Positions 32,276-40,784 of a stretch of DNA of 49,724 nt are shown in pieces. Origin of the DNA: Fidelibacterota bacterium (GTDB lineage: Bacteria; Fidelibacterota; Marinisomatia; Marinisomatales; UBA1611); the NCBI GenBank assembly GCA_002708715.1, contig PAPB01000026.1:1-49724 (forward strand), given 5' to 3'. The translations under genes and the position numbers were made by a program. The notes beneath the pieces were generated by a model. It saw only the letters and a list, made by a program, of their open reading frames with translations, was not told the DNA's origin and searched no databases. Every line of letters begins with the position of its first letter. The first letter of the stretch is position 1.

Positions 32276-33097
32276 ATGAAAATAAACTTATTTATATTAA
32301 TAATTTTTACAATATTCATTAGTTGTGGTAATGATAATACAAAAAATAAAGAAAATATTAGTAAAACAAACGAAGTTACTAAGTTAGCTGCAGAAAAGGC
32401 AGCAGAGGCGAAGAGGTTAGCTGAAAAGAAGGCAGCAGAGGCGAAGAGGTTAGCTGAAAAGAAGGCAGCAGAGGCGAAGAGGTTAGCTGCAGAAAAGGCA
32501 GCAGAAGCAGAGAGGCTTGCAAATCAAGATAAATCAAAAGAAGAAGGTGAGTATAAAGATGGAGAAAAAGATGGTTTATGGACTTATTATAATAAAATGG
32601 GATTTAAGGAAAAGGAAATAACTTATGATTTGGGTAAAGAGTTAAAGCAAATTCTTTATAATCAAGCAGGTGTAAAAGAAAAAGAAATAACTTATGAAGA
32701 AGGTGAAGATGAGATGCACACTCTTTTCAATGAAAATGGTACAAAAGCAAAAGAAGGCAAAATAGTAGATGGGAAAGAAGAAGGAGTGTGGACTACTTTT
32801 GATGACCAAGGACAAAAAACAGAAGAAACTACTTTTAAAGAAGGTAAAGAAGATGGTCTTTATTCCTTATGGTATGAAAATGGATTAAAAAAGGCTGAGG
32901 GACCTAATAAAGGCAAATGTCGTGTTGGTATCTGGACTTGGTGGTATGAAAGTGGAGAAAAATGGAAAGAAGGCAATTATTCTGAAAATGGTTGCAGTAA
33001 TAGGGATGGTACTTGGACTGTTTGGAAAAAAAGTGGTAAGAAATTAGAGGAAACGATGTACACAGATGGAAACTTTGAAAGTAGGCAAAAATATTAA
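32276..33097 (+). CDS. Lipoprotein with alanine/lysine coiled coil and YwqK/MORN-like repeats
   Basis: A lipobox-type leader (F-I-S-C at about residues 14-17) marks a lipid-anchored protein of 273 residues. Residues 35-83 are near-perfect 11-residue repeats (A-A-E-A-K-R-L-A-E-K-K), a single long charged helix similar to TolA spacers. From residue 90 come YwqK/MORN-type units such as G-E-Y-K-D-G-E-K-D-G-L-W-T-Y-Y-N, V-D-G-K-E-E-G-V-W-T-T-F-D and G-I-W-T-W-W-Y-E-S-G-E-K, each a beta-hairpin. Despite similarity to antitoxin YwqK there is no toxin nearby. It is probably an envelope-spanning structural protein. The start is preceded by cttggg with weak ribosome-binding potential. Confidence 0.8.
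   Translation: MKINLFILIIFTIFISCGNDNTKNKENISKTNEVTKLAAEKAAEAKRLAEKKAAEAKRLAEKKAAEAKRLAAEKAAEAERLANQDKSKEEGEYKDGEKDGLWTYYNKMGFKEKEITYDLGKELKQILYNQAGVKEKEITYEEGEDEMHTLFNENGTKAKEGKIVDGKEEGVWTTFDDQGQKTEETTFKEGKEDGLYSLWYENGLKKAEGPNKGKCRVGIWTWWYESGEKWKEGNYSENGCSNRDGTWTVWKKSGKKLEETMYTDGNFESRQKY
32381..32520 (+). repeat. 33-base tandem repeat inside the lipoprotein gene
   Basis: A 33-base unit beginning gcagcagaggcgaagaggtt is repeated three times almost without change, with degenerate units at both ends (agctgcagaaaaggcagc). It encodes the 11-residue coiled-coil unit. Identical units suggest recent expansion and likely length variation between strains. Confidence 0.85.
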
Positions 33098-33178
33098 ATA
33101 GGAAATTGAGGGTGTCCTTCTATTAATTTTATTTCCCTTATTTTTCATTATATCTTTTTATGATTTAAATCAAAAATT

Positions 33179-33535
33179 ATGATAAAGAGACTTTTTATCT
33201 CATTTCTTTTTTTAAATATTATTTTCTCACAAAACGACAATGATAAAATATTAGTACAAGAGAACAGTGTATTTTGGAAAAAAGGAGTTGATAAAATAGT
33301 ATTGATAGACGGAGAACTATTTTATGGCCAATTTATTAAAAAAGAAAAAAGTGGTGAAGTTCTATTCCAAATAGAATTTGAAGATGTAATAACTACTTAT
33401 AAATCCTCAAATATAAGACATTTAGTTTTAGCTAATGGTCAAACTATTATAAGAAATAATAGAAATCATCGGCCAGTGTGTTATTGTTTGTCATTATTTA
33501 CCATGCTTTATGTTTATTCCCTAAATATTAAATGA
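33179..33535 (+). CDS. Small exported protein, unknown
   Basis: The 118-residue product has a signal peptide (I-S-F-L-F-L-N-I-I-F-S-Q) and a strand-rich core (I-V-L-I-D-G-E-L-F-Y-G-Q-F, G-E-V-L-F-Q-I-E-F, S-S-N-I-R-H-L-V-L) resembling a small SH3-like barrel. It ends in a hydrophobic segment (C-Y-C-L-S-L-F-T-M-L-Y-V-Y-S-L). Its stop overlaps the start of the HAD phosphatase gene (ATGA), indicating joint translation although the two products work in different compartments. No family recognised. Confidence 0.6.
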   Translation: MIKRLFISFLFLNIIFSQNDNDKILVQENSVFWKKGVDKIVLIDGELFYGQFIKKEKSGEVLFQIEFEDVITTYKSSNIRHLVLANGQTIIRNNRNHRPVCYCLSLFTMLYVYSLNIK

Positions 33536-34176
33536 GATATAAGCTTATAATTTTTGATCTTGATGGTACTCTAATTGATACCTTATCTGATATTCAAAAT
33601 ATATTTAATTTTGTTTTAAAAACTAATAATCTGAAGGAAAAAAGTAGGCTCTTTTATAAGAATAATATCGGAAATGGTGTTGAGCATTTATTAAACAAAT
33701 GTTTACCAAATAATTATACAGGTAATTTTAATAATCTTTTGCAGTTTTCTAAAAAATGTTATGGCAACATGTTAAATGATAAAACCAAAATTTTTGATGG
33801 TATTACCACAGTCCTAGAACACCTTAAAAAGAACAAAGTAAAAATAGCAGTAATTTCAAATAAATTACACTCTCTTGCTATAAGATCGGTAGAAACATAT
33901 TTTAATTCTTATGAAATAAAAGTTATTGGGGCTGAGGGAGGCTTTCCCAGAAAGCCAAGCCCGGATTCTACTATTCATATGCTTAAGCACTTTAATTGCC
34001 ATTCATCTGACGCTCTATTTGTTGGTGATTCAATTGTTGATATTAAAACAGCGCAACATGCCAATGTTAGTTCTGTTGGAGTAATATGGGGAAATGGAGA
34101 CGAGGAGGATTTTAAAAAACAAAAATCAGATTTTATTTTATATAGGCCACAAGAAATATTTGATATTTTAGATTAA
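33532..34176 (+). CDS. HAD-family phosphatase, phosphoglycolate phosphatase-like
   Basis: The 214-residue protein has HAD motif I F-D-L-D-G-T-L-I-D-T (nucleophile Asp9), motif II V-I-S-N-K near residue 103, motif III lysine in F-P-R-K-P-S-P-D near residue 143 and motif IV F-V-G-D-S-I-V-D near 163. A helical cap lies between motifs I and II, as in Gph/PGMB-type phosphatases. Cytosolic. It could remove phosphate from phosphoglycolate or other small phospho-compounds. The start lies within the previous stop (ATGA). Substrate cannot be decided. Confidence 0.88.
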   Translation: MRYKLIIFDLDGTLIDTLSDIQNIFNFVLKTNNLKEKSRLFYKNNIGNGVEHLLNKCLPNNYTGNFNNLLQFSKKCYGNMLNDKTKIFDGITTVLEHLKKNKVKIAVISNKLHSLAIRSVETYFNSYEIKVIGAEGGFPRKPSPDSTIHMLKHFNCHSSDALFVGDSIVDIKTAQHANVSSVGVIWGNGDEEDFKKQKSDFILYRPQEIFDILD

Positions 34177-34284
34177 ATACAATAAATGAGCTTCATGTAA
34201 TTGATTTTATTCTACAAATCTGTACCGAGATTCTTATGAAAGGCTATGATTTTTTTAAAAATTAGTTATTATTATATTTAGCAC

Positions 34285-34395
34285 ATGGAAACTCTACAAA
34301 AACTAATTGAAAATAATCCTGGATTATTTAGAATAATAGCAACTTTATTAGGTTTATCCCTTGGCTATTTGATCTTTTTATTATTTTCAGCTTAA
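34285..34395 (+). CDS. 36-residue single-helix membrane protein
   Basis: A short frame from ATG 34285 to TAA 34393-34395 encodes M-E-T-L-Q-K-L-I-E-N-N-P-G-L-F-R followed by a hydrophobic helix (I-I-A-T-L-L-G-L-S-L-G-Y-L-I-F-L-L-F). An amphipathic start, one helix and a very short end are typical for small membrane regulators. No ribosome binding site is obvious. It lies between the HAD phosphatase and the YfiM-like gene. Confidence 0.4.
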   Translation: METLQKLIENNPGLFRIIATLLGLSLGYLIFLLFSA

Positions 34396-34478
34396 TGCAT
34401 AGATCATTTGAGAATGATCATTAGTACATAATAAGCTTCTTGATTTCTCATTTTATTATACATTCCGCTTTTCAAAGA

Positions 34479-34832
34479 ATGAGGTGTATTATTGTACTCT
34501 TTATCCTTCTAATGAACTTTTCCTTTGCTAGCGAAGATAGTATATCCATAAAAAGTAAAAACAATATCCAAATTGATGAGTGGTTTGCCATTGATAAAGT
34601 ACAGCATTTTATGTACAGTACCTTTGTATCCTTTGGCACTCAATATGTACTCGTTAATAAAATCCAGATGAATGAAAATGCGGCTCTACCCTTATCTGCT
34701 TTGTTAAGTTTTTTAGCAGGCTTATTAAAAGAGATCAATGATAATAGATCAAAAAATGGATTTTTTAGTAGGAAAGATATGGTAGCAAATAGCTTCGGGA
34801 TAGTATTTGCTGGTATAATTATTTCTTCGTAG
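34479..34832 (+). CDS. YfiM/DUF2279-like exported protein
   Basis: From ATG 34479 the 117-residue protein has a signal peptide (M-R-C-I-I-V-L-F-I-L-L-M-N-F-S-F-A), then I-D-K-V-Q-H-F-M-Y-S-T, a hydrophobic segment and G-L-L-K-E-I-N-D with F-S-R-K-D-M-V-A-N-S-F-G-I. The order D-K-x-x-H-F, then K-E-x-x-D, then F-S-x-x-D-x-x-A-N-x-x-G is the pattern of YfiM-type periplasmic/lipoprotein family members, whose role is not established. A longer frame from a TTG at 34440 would bury the signal peptide and is not preferred. The dehydratase gene starts five bases after the stop. Confidence 0.75.
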   Translation: MRCIIVLFILLMNFSFASEDSISIKSKNNIQIDEWFAIDKVQHFMYSTFVSFGTQYVLVNKIQMNENAALPLSALLSFLAGLLKEINDNRSKNGFFSRKDMVANSFGIVFAGIIISS

Positions 34833-34837
34833 GTATC

Positions 34838-35797
34838 ATGCCTTTAGAGTTTCCAAAAGATGTTGATTTAGCAGCCGAAAATATAAGTCCATTTATAAGG
34901 AAAACATATTTTACGTATTCTCCCGTATTTTCAAATCTACTGGACACAGATGTAAGATTTAAAATGGAAAACCTCCAGGTTACTGGTTCATTTAAAGCAA
35001 GAGGAGCTGTAAATAAACTATTATCCTTAACTAAAGAGCAGAGACGAAAGGGTGTTGTCTCAGCGTCAACAGGAAACCATGGTGCAGCTGTCGCCTACTC
35101 TGCTCAAAAATTAGATATTTCGTGTACAATTTTTGTTCCAAAAGACGCATTAGCAGCAAAATTACAGAATATCAAAAATTATGGCGCTAAAATTGAAGTG
35201 TATGGTGAAGACTGCGTAGAATCTGAAATAAAAGCTAGAGAAGTTGCTAACCTCAGCGATCAGGCATATGTTTCTCCCTATAATGATCCATATGTTATTG
35301 CGGGGCAGGGAACCATTGGTTTTGAAATCAAAGATCAGTGTACGGGTCTGGATGTTTTAATTATTTCTGTAGGTGGTGGTGGACTTATTGGTGGTACTGC
35401 ATCTTACCTAAAATCTGTTTGGCCTAATCTTTATGTAGTAGGATGCTCTCCAATCAATTCTGCTGTTATGATTCATTCTATAAAGAAAGGTGAAATTCTA
35501 GATCTTGAATCAAAACCTACTCTGTCCGATGGCACTGCAGGTGGAGTAGAAGAAGATTCAATTACATTCCCAATATGTAATGATAACATTGATGAAACTG
35601 TTTTGGTCAGTGAAACGGAAATCAAAAATGCTATGATATCTTTTATTGAAAATGAGCGTTTATTATTGGAAGGTGCAGCAGGTACAGCAGTAGCAACATT
35701 AATAAAAATGAAAGATAAATTAAAAGGCAAGCGCGTAGGTGTTGTTATCTGTGGTGGAAATATAAGTTTAGATATTATTAAAAATATTTTGAGTTAA
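34838..35797 (+). CDS. PLP-dependent threonine/serine dehydratase-like enzyme
   Basis: This 319-residue fold-type II PLP enzyme has the Schiff-base lysine in T-G-S-F-K-A-R-G-A (near residue 53), the substrate loop S-A-S-T-G-N-H-G-A-A, and the phosphate cup V-G-G-G-G-L-I-G-G near residue 180, plus a final V-I-C-G-G-N-I. There is no C-terminal ACT regulatory domain, so it resembles catabolic threonine dehydratases or serine racemases rather than the isoleucine-pathway IlvA. Likely reaction: L-threonine or L-serine (or a hydroxylated analogue) to the 2-oxo acid and ammonia. It is closely spaced between the YfiM-like gene and the giant secreted protein. Confidence 0.85.
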   Translation: MPLEFPKDVDLAAENISPFIRKTYFTYSPVFSNLLDTDVRFKMENLQVTGSFKARGAVNKLLSLTKEQRRKGVVSASTGNHGAAVAYSAQKLDISCTIFVPKDALAAKLQNIKNYGAKIEVYGEDCVESEIKAREVANLSDQAYVSPYNDPYVIAGQGTIGFEIKDQCTGLDVLIISVGGGGLIGGTASYLKSVWPNLYVVGCSPINSAVMIHSIKKGEILDLESKPTLSDGTAGGVEEDSITFPICNDNIDETVLVSETEIKNAMISFIENERLLLEGAAGTAVATLIKMKDKLKGKRVGVVICGGNISLDIIKNILS

Positions 35798-35806
35798 GAT
35801 GGTGTT

Positions 35807-38800
35807 ATGAGCAATTTTATTAAATCAATTGTTCTGATACTTACCATAAATATTATCCTAGCCGAGGAAAAAAAAGATCTACAGTCTCCATACCGAGATT
35901 CATTTCAGTATAATCAAGCAGGAAAGATTGGTGATAATCCGTTCCCAACGAACCCAATGAGTGACAGAGCCATTGGATATCTACTTCAAGGAAAAGCGCA
36001 AACAGCAATCTCAAATTATGGTAATATAATTAATTGGGATGAGCATCCAATGGGTATCTGGAATGGATATTCGTATTTACCCTCTGTTGCATTTTTAGCA
36101 GGAGTACCTGGGCATCAATATTCATCTGATTTTAATTGGACAAATGTAGAATATATTATTGATAATATAGGAATCCCTTTATATGGCGTTTGGGAATCTA
36201 GTGAGGCTTATGACCGTTGGTTCGAGGGTGATGATACTACTTTTGTTGGGATTTTATTTGATGCTGCTGAAGACTATGGAGTTTGGCAGCCTGATAGTAT
36301 ATCAAAAAAGATATCACCAGAGTTATTTGATAGTCATTACCAGTGGGCAATACATCATGAAACTAAAAAAATATATTTAACATCTTTAGGTGAACTGGAC
36401 CCAAATAAATCTACTGCACGGATTGGATTTATTTATCCTTGGGCTTTGCGTCCTAAACTAATTAGTAGAGAAGAACAATTTGATTTTTATAATTATGGAT
36501 TAGATTTAGAAGAATGGACTGATGATGATGAATATATGTATTATGGCTTTAACGTTGCAGAGTCATGGTTATCTCGCATTGAAAGCTCTCCTAATGGTGA
36601 GTGGCATGCTTCTACAATGGCTAGGGTTCATTCACATAATACAAAAGTGAAGAATGGTGAGATATTTGGAGATACTTATGTCACAGACCCTGGTGATACC
36701 TATCCTTTATTAGCCCATAGTGCCTTTACAGAGACATGGCCAGAGAGATACAATGCATCAAATGGTTTAACAGAATCTTTTTGGCCTGGATGGTGGTCTC
36801 AAGATTATAATATAAATCTACCGGGTTGCTCTCAATCAAGAAAAGATCCAGATTGTTGGGAAGAGGTTGAGGGTCGTTTTATTTCTGATATGGAAGTTTA
36901 CATGGAGTTTGATGATAGATGGGCACATCGAGGTAATATGGTAAATACAAATAATGATTATGAGCAGACTGGGTACCCAATGGGTATTCGGGTAATGGCA
37001 GAAGCACATTCATATGGTGTATCCTATGCTGAAGATATATTGTTTGTTACGGTAAGAGTTAGAAATGAGAGTGGTGATTGGTGTGCGGAAGATGAAAATG
37101 GAGAACCTATATATGATGATTTTGGCAATCAGAAATGTGGAGAAGCAATGATTATGCCTGATGGTACAAAATTGAATAATGGGAAAGGATTTAATTATGA
37201 AGGAACAAACTTAGGGTTTTATTTTGATGCTGATGTTCTAGTAGGCGATGATTATGGATATAATGCTGGTTTACATACGAATGATGATGATTTTATGAAG
37301 TATTATTGGGAAATTTTTGAATTAAATAATGAACGGATGCTTATATCTATGGCGATGGTTGGTGATTATGATGGGTTTAGTGGTGTTGCAGGAAATGCGA
37401 TGAATGGCAATCCTTCACCTGGAAATGATTTTGGTATTGTTGCAACTCAGTTATTAGACTCACCGCGTGCAACTGATCCTGTTGATTTGGATCAGGATGG
37501 TACTATTGATATTTTTCCAGGGGAGCCTTTGAAAATGACTGATTGGCATTGGTTTGATTGGTACAGTAGACCTGGAGTACCTCAAATGGAAAGTAATAGC
37601 AGTAGTTGTTATACTGGAGCTGAAGGATGTCCACAGGCAAGGAACAAAGAGGAAATCATGTATAAAATTATGGCTGGTGATACAACTAATTTAAGCCAGA
37701 ATGAAAAACTTTGGCATTTTCATACCCAAAATCCAGGAACTGATCTAGGATCCGAGTTAAATCCACATTTTGATTCACTTGAGGGTTTATTAGAAGAAAC
37801 TGCATTTTTGAGAGATCCCGAGGGTCTTGATTGTTCGATATTTTTAAGCTGCGGTCCTTTTGATTTACCAGTTGGAAGGGAAGTCCCGTTTTCTTTTTGT
37901 ATTATTTTTGGGCAAAATGAAGAAGATTTAATAAATAATGCGCGGTTTGCACAGGTAATGTATAATTCAAAATATCAAGGTTTTACTCCTCCAACTCGTC
38001 CAAGTGTATATGCTGAAACAGATACGGGATCTGTTAAGATATATTGGGATGATGCATCAGAAAATGCTTCAGATGTTCTGACTGGTTATTATGATTTTGA
38101 AGGTTACAAAATATATAAGAGTACAGATGGAGGTGCAACTTGGGGCGCAGCCTCAGATAGGATTTATGATGGTGATGGATTATTTGTGGGTTGGCGACCA
38201 TATATGCAATTTGATTTATCAGCAGAACAAGATTCTTTGCACTGTGTTTATTCTAATGAATACAATTGTGAGAAATCAGAGCGAAGGAACCATAGCATTA
38301 GCGGTCCAGATCCATATTTCCCATGGTTTAATTTGGGCAATGACACGGGTTTAGATATTATCCGCTTGGATGAGCCAGATTGGAAAAATATAGATGGAAA
38401 AATATATAAATATATGTTTGTTGATAAAAACGTTATCGATGGAATTGAATATACATATTCTGTTGTATCATATGATATGGGTGTAGAACCAACATATGTG
38501 ACAAATTATATCGCACTAGAAAATGGTCAATTTGAAACAGTTATAGATACAAATTTTTCAAATCCTAATAAGTGGGCAAACCCCGATGGTTATGCATCTA
38601 TTGAAAATTCAAAAGGAACAACAGTTTTAGATCGTAATTTTATACAGGTTTATCCTGGTGTTAAACCACAGGACAATTTAGATAATGTTAAGGTTGTGCC
38701 TAACCCTTATAAGGTTAGGTCTAATTTTAAAGAGTCAGAATTTGAAAGGCAGATACGTTTTACTAACCTACCAGAAAAATGTATGATTAGTATTTTTACA

Positions 38801-38989
38801 TTAAATGGAGAATTGGTTTATAAGATAAATCATAACGATGAGTTCTCTGGTAATGAATGGTGGGATTTAAGGACTATTAATAATCAAGAAATTGCTCCTG
38901 GATTGTATTTATATCACATACAAAATATTGATTCAAATAGTAATAATAATTTAGATGAAATCGTGGGTAAGTTCGCTGTAATACGTTAA
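35807..38989 (+). CDS. Giant secreted protein with FN3-like region and VPNPY sorting-type tail
   Basis: The 1060-residue product has a leader (I-K-S-I-V-L-I-L-T-I-N-I-I-L-A) and a large aspartate- and aromatic-rich region to about residue 720 with N-G-Y-S-Y-L-P-S-V-A and similar motifs. A fibronectin III-like domain follows near residues 735-860 (V-K-I-Y-W-D-D-A-S, G-Y-K-I-Y-K-S-T-D-G-G). The last 95 residues have V-V-P-N-P-Y-K-V and an end (P-G-L-Y-L-Y-H-I, G-K-F-A-V-I-R) that parallels the YPNPFNP sorting domains. It is very probably exported to the surface. Proteins of this size and design recur as paralogues in FCB genomes; function unknown. Short gaps tie it to neighbours on both sides. 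Confidence 0.75.
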   Translation: MSNFIKSIVLILTINIILAEEKKDLQSPYRDSFQYNQAGKIGDNPFPTNPMSDRAIGYLLQGKAQTAISNYGNIINWDEHPMGIWNGYSYLPSVAFLAGVPGHQYSSDFNWTNVEYIIDNIGIPLYGVWESSEAYDRWFEGDDTTFVGILFDAAEDYGVWQPDSISKKISPELFDSHYQWAIHHETKKIYLTSLGELDPNKSTARIGFIYPWALRPKLISREEQFDFYNYGLDLEEWTDDDEYMYYGFNVAESWLSRIESSPNGEWHASTMARVHSHNTKVKNGEIFGDTYVTDPGDTYPLLAHSAFTETWPERYNASNGLTESFWPGWWSQDYNINLPGCSQSRKDPDCWEEVEGRFISDMEVYMEFDDRWAHRGNMVNTNNDYEQTGYPMGIRVMAEAHSYGVSYAEDILFVTVRVRNESGDWCAEDENGEPIYDDFGNQKCGEAMIMPDGTKLNNGKGFNYEGTNLGFYFDADVLVGDDYGYNAGLHTNDDDFMKYYWEIFELNNERMLISMAMVGDYDGFSGVAGNAMNGNPSPGNDFGIVATQLLDSPRATDPVDLDQDGTIDIFPGEPLKMTDWHWFDWYSRPGVPQMESNSSSCYTGAEGCPQARNKEEIMYKIMAGDTTNLSQNEKLWHFHTQNPGTDLGSELNPHFDSLEGLLEETAFLRDPEGLDCSIFLSCGPFDLPVGREVPFSFCIIFGQNEEDLINNARFAQVMYNSKYQGFTPPTRPSVYAETDTGSVKIYWDDASENASDVLTGYYDFEGYKIYKSTDGGATWGAASDRIYDGDGLFVGWRPYMQFDLSAEQDSLHCVYSNEYNCEKSERRNHSISGPDPYFPWFNLGNDTGLDIIRLDEPDWKNIDGKIYKYMFVDKNVIDGIEYTYSVVSYDMGVEPTYVTNYIALENGQFETVIDTNFSNPNKWANPDGYASIENSKGTTVLDRNFIQVYPGVKPQDNLDNVKVVPNPYKVRSNFKESEFERQIRFTNLPEKCMISIFTLNGELVYKINHNDEFSGNEWWDLRTINNQEIAPGLYLYHIQNIDSNSNNNLDEIVGKFAVIR

Positions 38990-38999
38990 AAGTTAGTTT

Positions 39000-39419
39000 A
39001 TGAATATACCTAGGTTTCATCTTGCATTTCCTGTAATTGATTTAGAAAGCACAAGAAAATTTTATACAGAGGTACTTGGATGTACATTGGGAAGAGAGTC
39101 AAACAAATGGATTGATTTTAATCTTTTTGGCCATCAAATTGTTGCTCATTTTTCTCCAGATGAATGTATTAGAACTAATACAAATAAGGTGGATGGTGAT
39201 ATGGTTCCATCTAGGCATTTTGGTGTCATTTTATCTTGGGATAGATGGAAAGCATTATGTAAAAAAATTAAAAAACAAAAATTAACATTTATGATTAAGC
39301 CAAAAATAAGGTTTAAAAATTTGAAGGGTGAACAGGGTACATTTTTTATTCAAGACCCAAGCGACAATGTGCTAGAATTCAAATCCTTCAAGAATGATTT
39401 TATGGTATTTGAGAAATAG
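39000..39419 (+). CDS. VOC-superfamily (glyoxalase/bleomycin-resistance) protein
   Basis: The 139-residue protein shows the VOC beta-alpha-beta-beta-beta pattern: R-F-H-L-A-F-P-V-I-D-L-E-S-T-R-K-F-Y-T near the start, with G-H-Q-I-V-A-H-F, H-F-G-V-I-L-S-W and F-F-I-Q-D-P-S-D-N-V-L-E-F-K at the end. The metal-binding residues usually seen in the family (H near the start, H/E in the middle and E near the end) are all represented (His7, His76 region, Glu in L-E-F). Cytosolic; it may be a dioxygenase or isomerase for a small molecule. It is 10 bases after the giant secreted gene and 9 before the redox cyclase. Confidence 0.8.
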   Translation: MNIPRFHLAFPVIDLESTRKFYTEVLGCTLGRESNKWIDFNLFGHQIVAHFSPDECIRTNTNKVDGDMVPSRHFGVILSWDRWKALCKKIKKQKLTFMIKPKIRFKNLKGEQGTFFIQDPSDNVLEFKSFKNDFMVFEK

Positions 39420-39428
39420 GATGGTAAT

Positions 39429-40760
39429 ATGGCTAAAGTAACTTTTTTGCCAGATAACAAAGAATGTAATTCACCTAGTAATGTCACTCTATTGGAAGTA
39501 GCGAAAAGGAACAATATTCCCCATGTGGCAGCTTGTGGAGGTGAAGGGAACTGTACTACATGCAGATTGTTAATATTAGATGGGATTGAAAATTGTTCTG
39601 AAGAAACCGAAAAAGAAAAAGCTCTTATTGAGCAAGCTCATACAACAGAGGGATTTAGACTCGCCTGTCAGACTTCAATAAATGGGGATATAACTGCCAG
39701 GAGATTGGTTTTAGATTCAGATGACATACAAAACATGTCTTTTGATAGACAAGGGGAGTCAAAGAAAATTGCAATACTTTTTAGTGATATCAGGGGTTTT
39801 ACACCATTTTCTGAAAAATTAACACCCTATGATGTTGTATTCATTTTAAATCGCTATTTTAAAAGAATGGTAAAAGTCATAGAAATAAATCATGGTAGAG
39901 TAGATAATTATATTGGTGATGGTATGGTAGCAATTTTTGGAATTAATGATGAAAGAAATCCTGCAGAACATGCTGTTAAAGCTGCGCTAGATATGCGAGA
40001 TGAAATGGATGATATGAAACCATACCTTAAAACAATGTATGGCAAAGATTTTGATATTGGAGTTGGTGTCCATTGGGGTAGTGCTGTTGTAGGTGACATT
40101 GGAGCAGGAGAATCAAAAAGATTTACTGCTATTGGAGATTCAATGAATTTTGCAAGCAGGGTAGAATCAGCAAATAAACAATTTAAATCTAGGGTATTAA
40201 TATCTGATGCTGTGTATCAGAAAGTTAAAAATAATGTTGTTGTAAAAGACCATATGCGTACAATGGTAAAAGGAATTGATGGTCGTGTTACTCTTCACGA
40301 AGTAGAACAAATCCATTTAAGTGAGGAAATAGAAAAATTAGAAAATAGCCAAAAATCTGAAGATGGAATAAATTGGAGAAAATGTGAGAAGGTAGAATCT
40401 TTTGATTCAGAATCACAGCAAGTTTTTAGGATAAACAGGGAAAATATTTTGGTTGTAAAAGTGAATGATAGTTTTCATGCCATAAATGAAAAATGTCCGC
40501 ATATGAATCTTACTATGAAAGGTGGCCAAATTGATCAAAAATCTGGGACAATCCTTTGCGCCTGGCATAATACTACTTTTTGTTACAAAACTGGCGAAGT
40601 TAGAGAATGGATTAAGGTGAGTAAACCAGCTAAGTTTCTGATGAAAACTTTAATGAAATCAAATAAGCAGGCAGATGGCTCTTTAGATATGGATCCAAGG
40701 AATATTGAAACTTATCCCACCCAAATTATTGATGGTTATGTTTGGGTTGGAGCAAAGTGA
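39429..40760 (+). CDS. Ferredoxin - class III nucleotidyl cyclase - Rieske fusion protein
   Basis: Three domains are readable in 443 residues. Residues 1-93 are a plant-type [2Fe-2S] ferredoxin with Cys36, Cys42, Cys45 and Cys80. Residues 110-293 are a class III cyclase: metal Asp120 (I-L-F-S-D-I-R-G-F-T) and Asp164 (Y-I-G-D-G-M-V-A), with transition-state Asn240 and Arg244 (G-D-S-M-N-F-A-S-R-V-E). Residues 314-443 are a Rieske domain with Cys356-x-His358 and Cys377-x-x-His380. All cofactor and catalytic residues are intact. No membrane helix. Ferredoxin-cyclase proteins are known; the added Rieske half is what strikes me. The enzyme may make cAMP in response to redox state or oxygen. Nine bases follow the VOC gene. 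Confidence 0.9.
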   Translation: MAKVTFLPDNKECNSPSNVTLLEVAKRNNIPHVAACGGEGNCTTCRLLILDGIENCSEETEKEKALIEQAHTTEGFRLACQTSINGDITARRLVLDSDDIQNMSFDRQGESKKIAILFSDIRGFTPFSEKLTPYDVVFILNRYFKRMVKVIEINHGRVDNYIGDGMVAIFGINDERNPAEHAVKAALDMRDEMDDMKPYLKTMYGKDFDIGVGVHWGSAVVGDIGAGESKRFTAIGDSMNFASRVESANKQFKSRVLISDAVYQKVKNNVVVKDHMRTMVKGIDGRVTLHEVEQIHLSEEIEKLENSQKSEDGINWRKCEKVESFDSESQQVFRINRENILVVKVNDSFHAINEKCPHMNLTMKGGQIDQKSGTILCAWHNTTFCYKTGEVREWIKVSKPAKFLMKTLMKSNKQADGSLDMDPRNIETYPTQIIDGYVWVGAK

Positions 40761-40784
40761 GGTTGTCAAATAAAAAAGTAGGGT

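Noticed and set aside
32381-32520. Possible CRISPR-like array
   Set aside because: The 33-base units are contiguous with no spacers and encode a coiled coil in frame.
32276-33097. YwqK-type antitoxin of a toxin-antitoxin pair
   Set aside because: It is a lipoprotein with a long helix and no toxin-like gene is adjacent.
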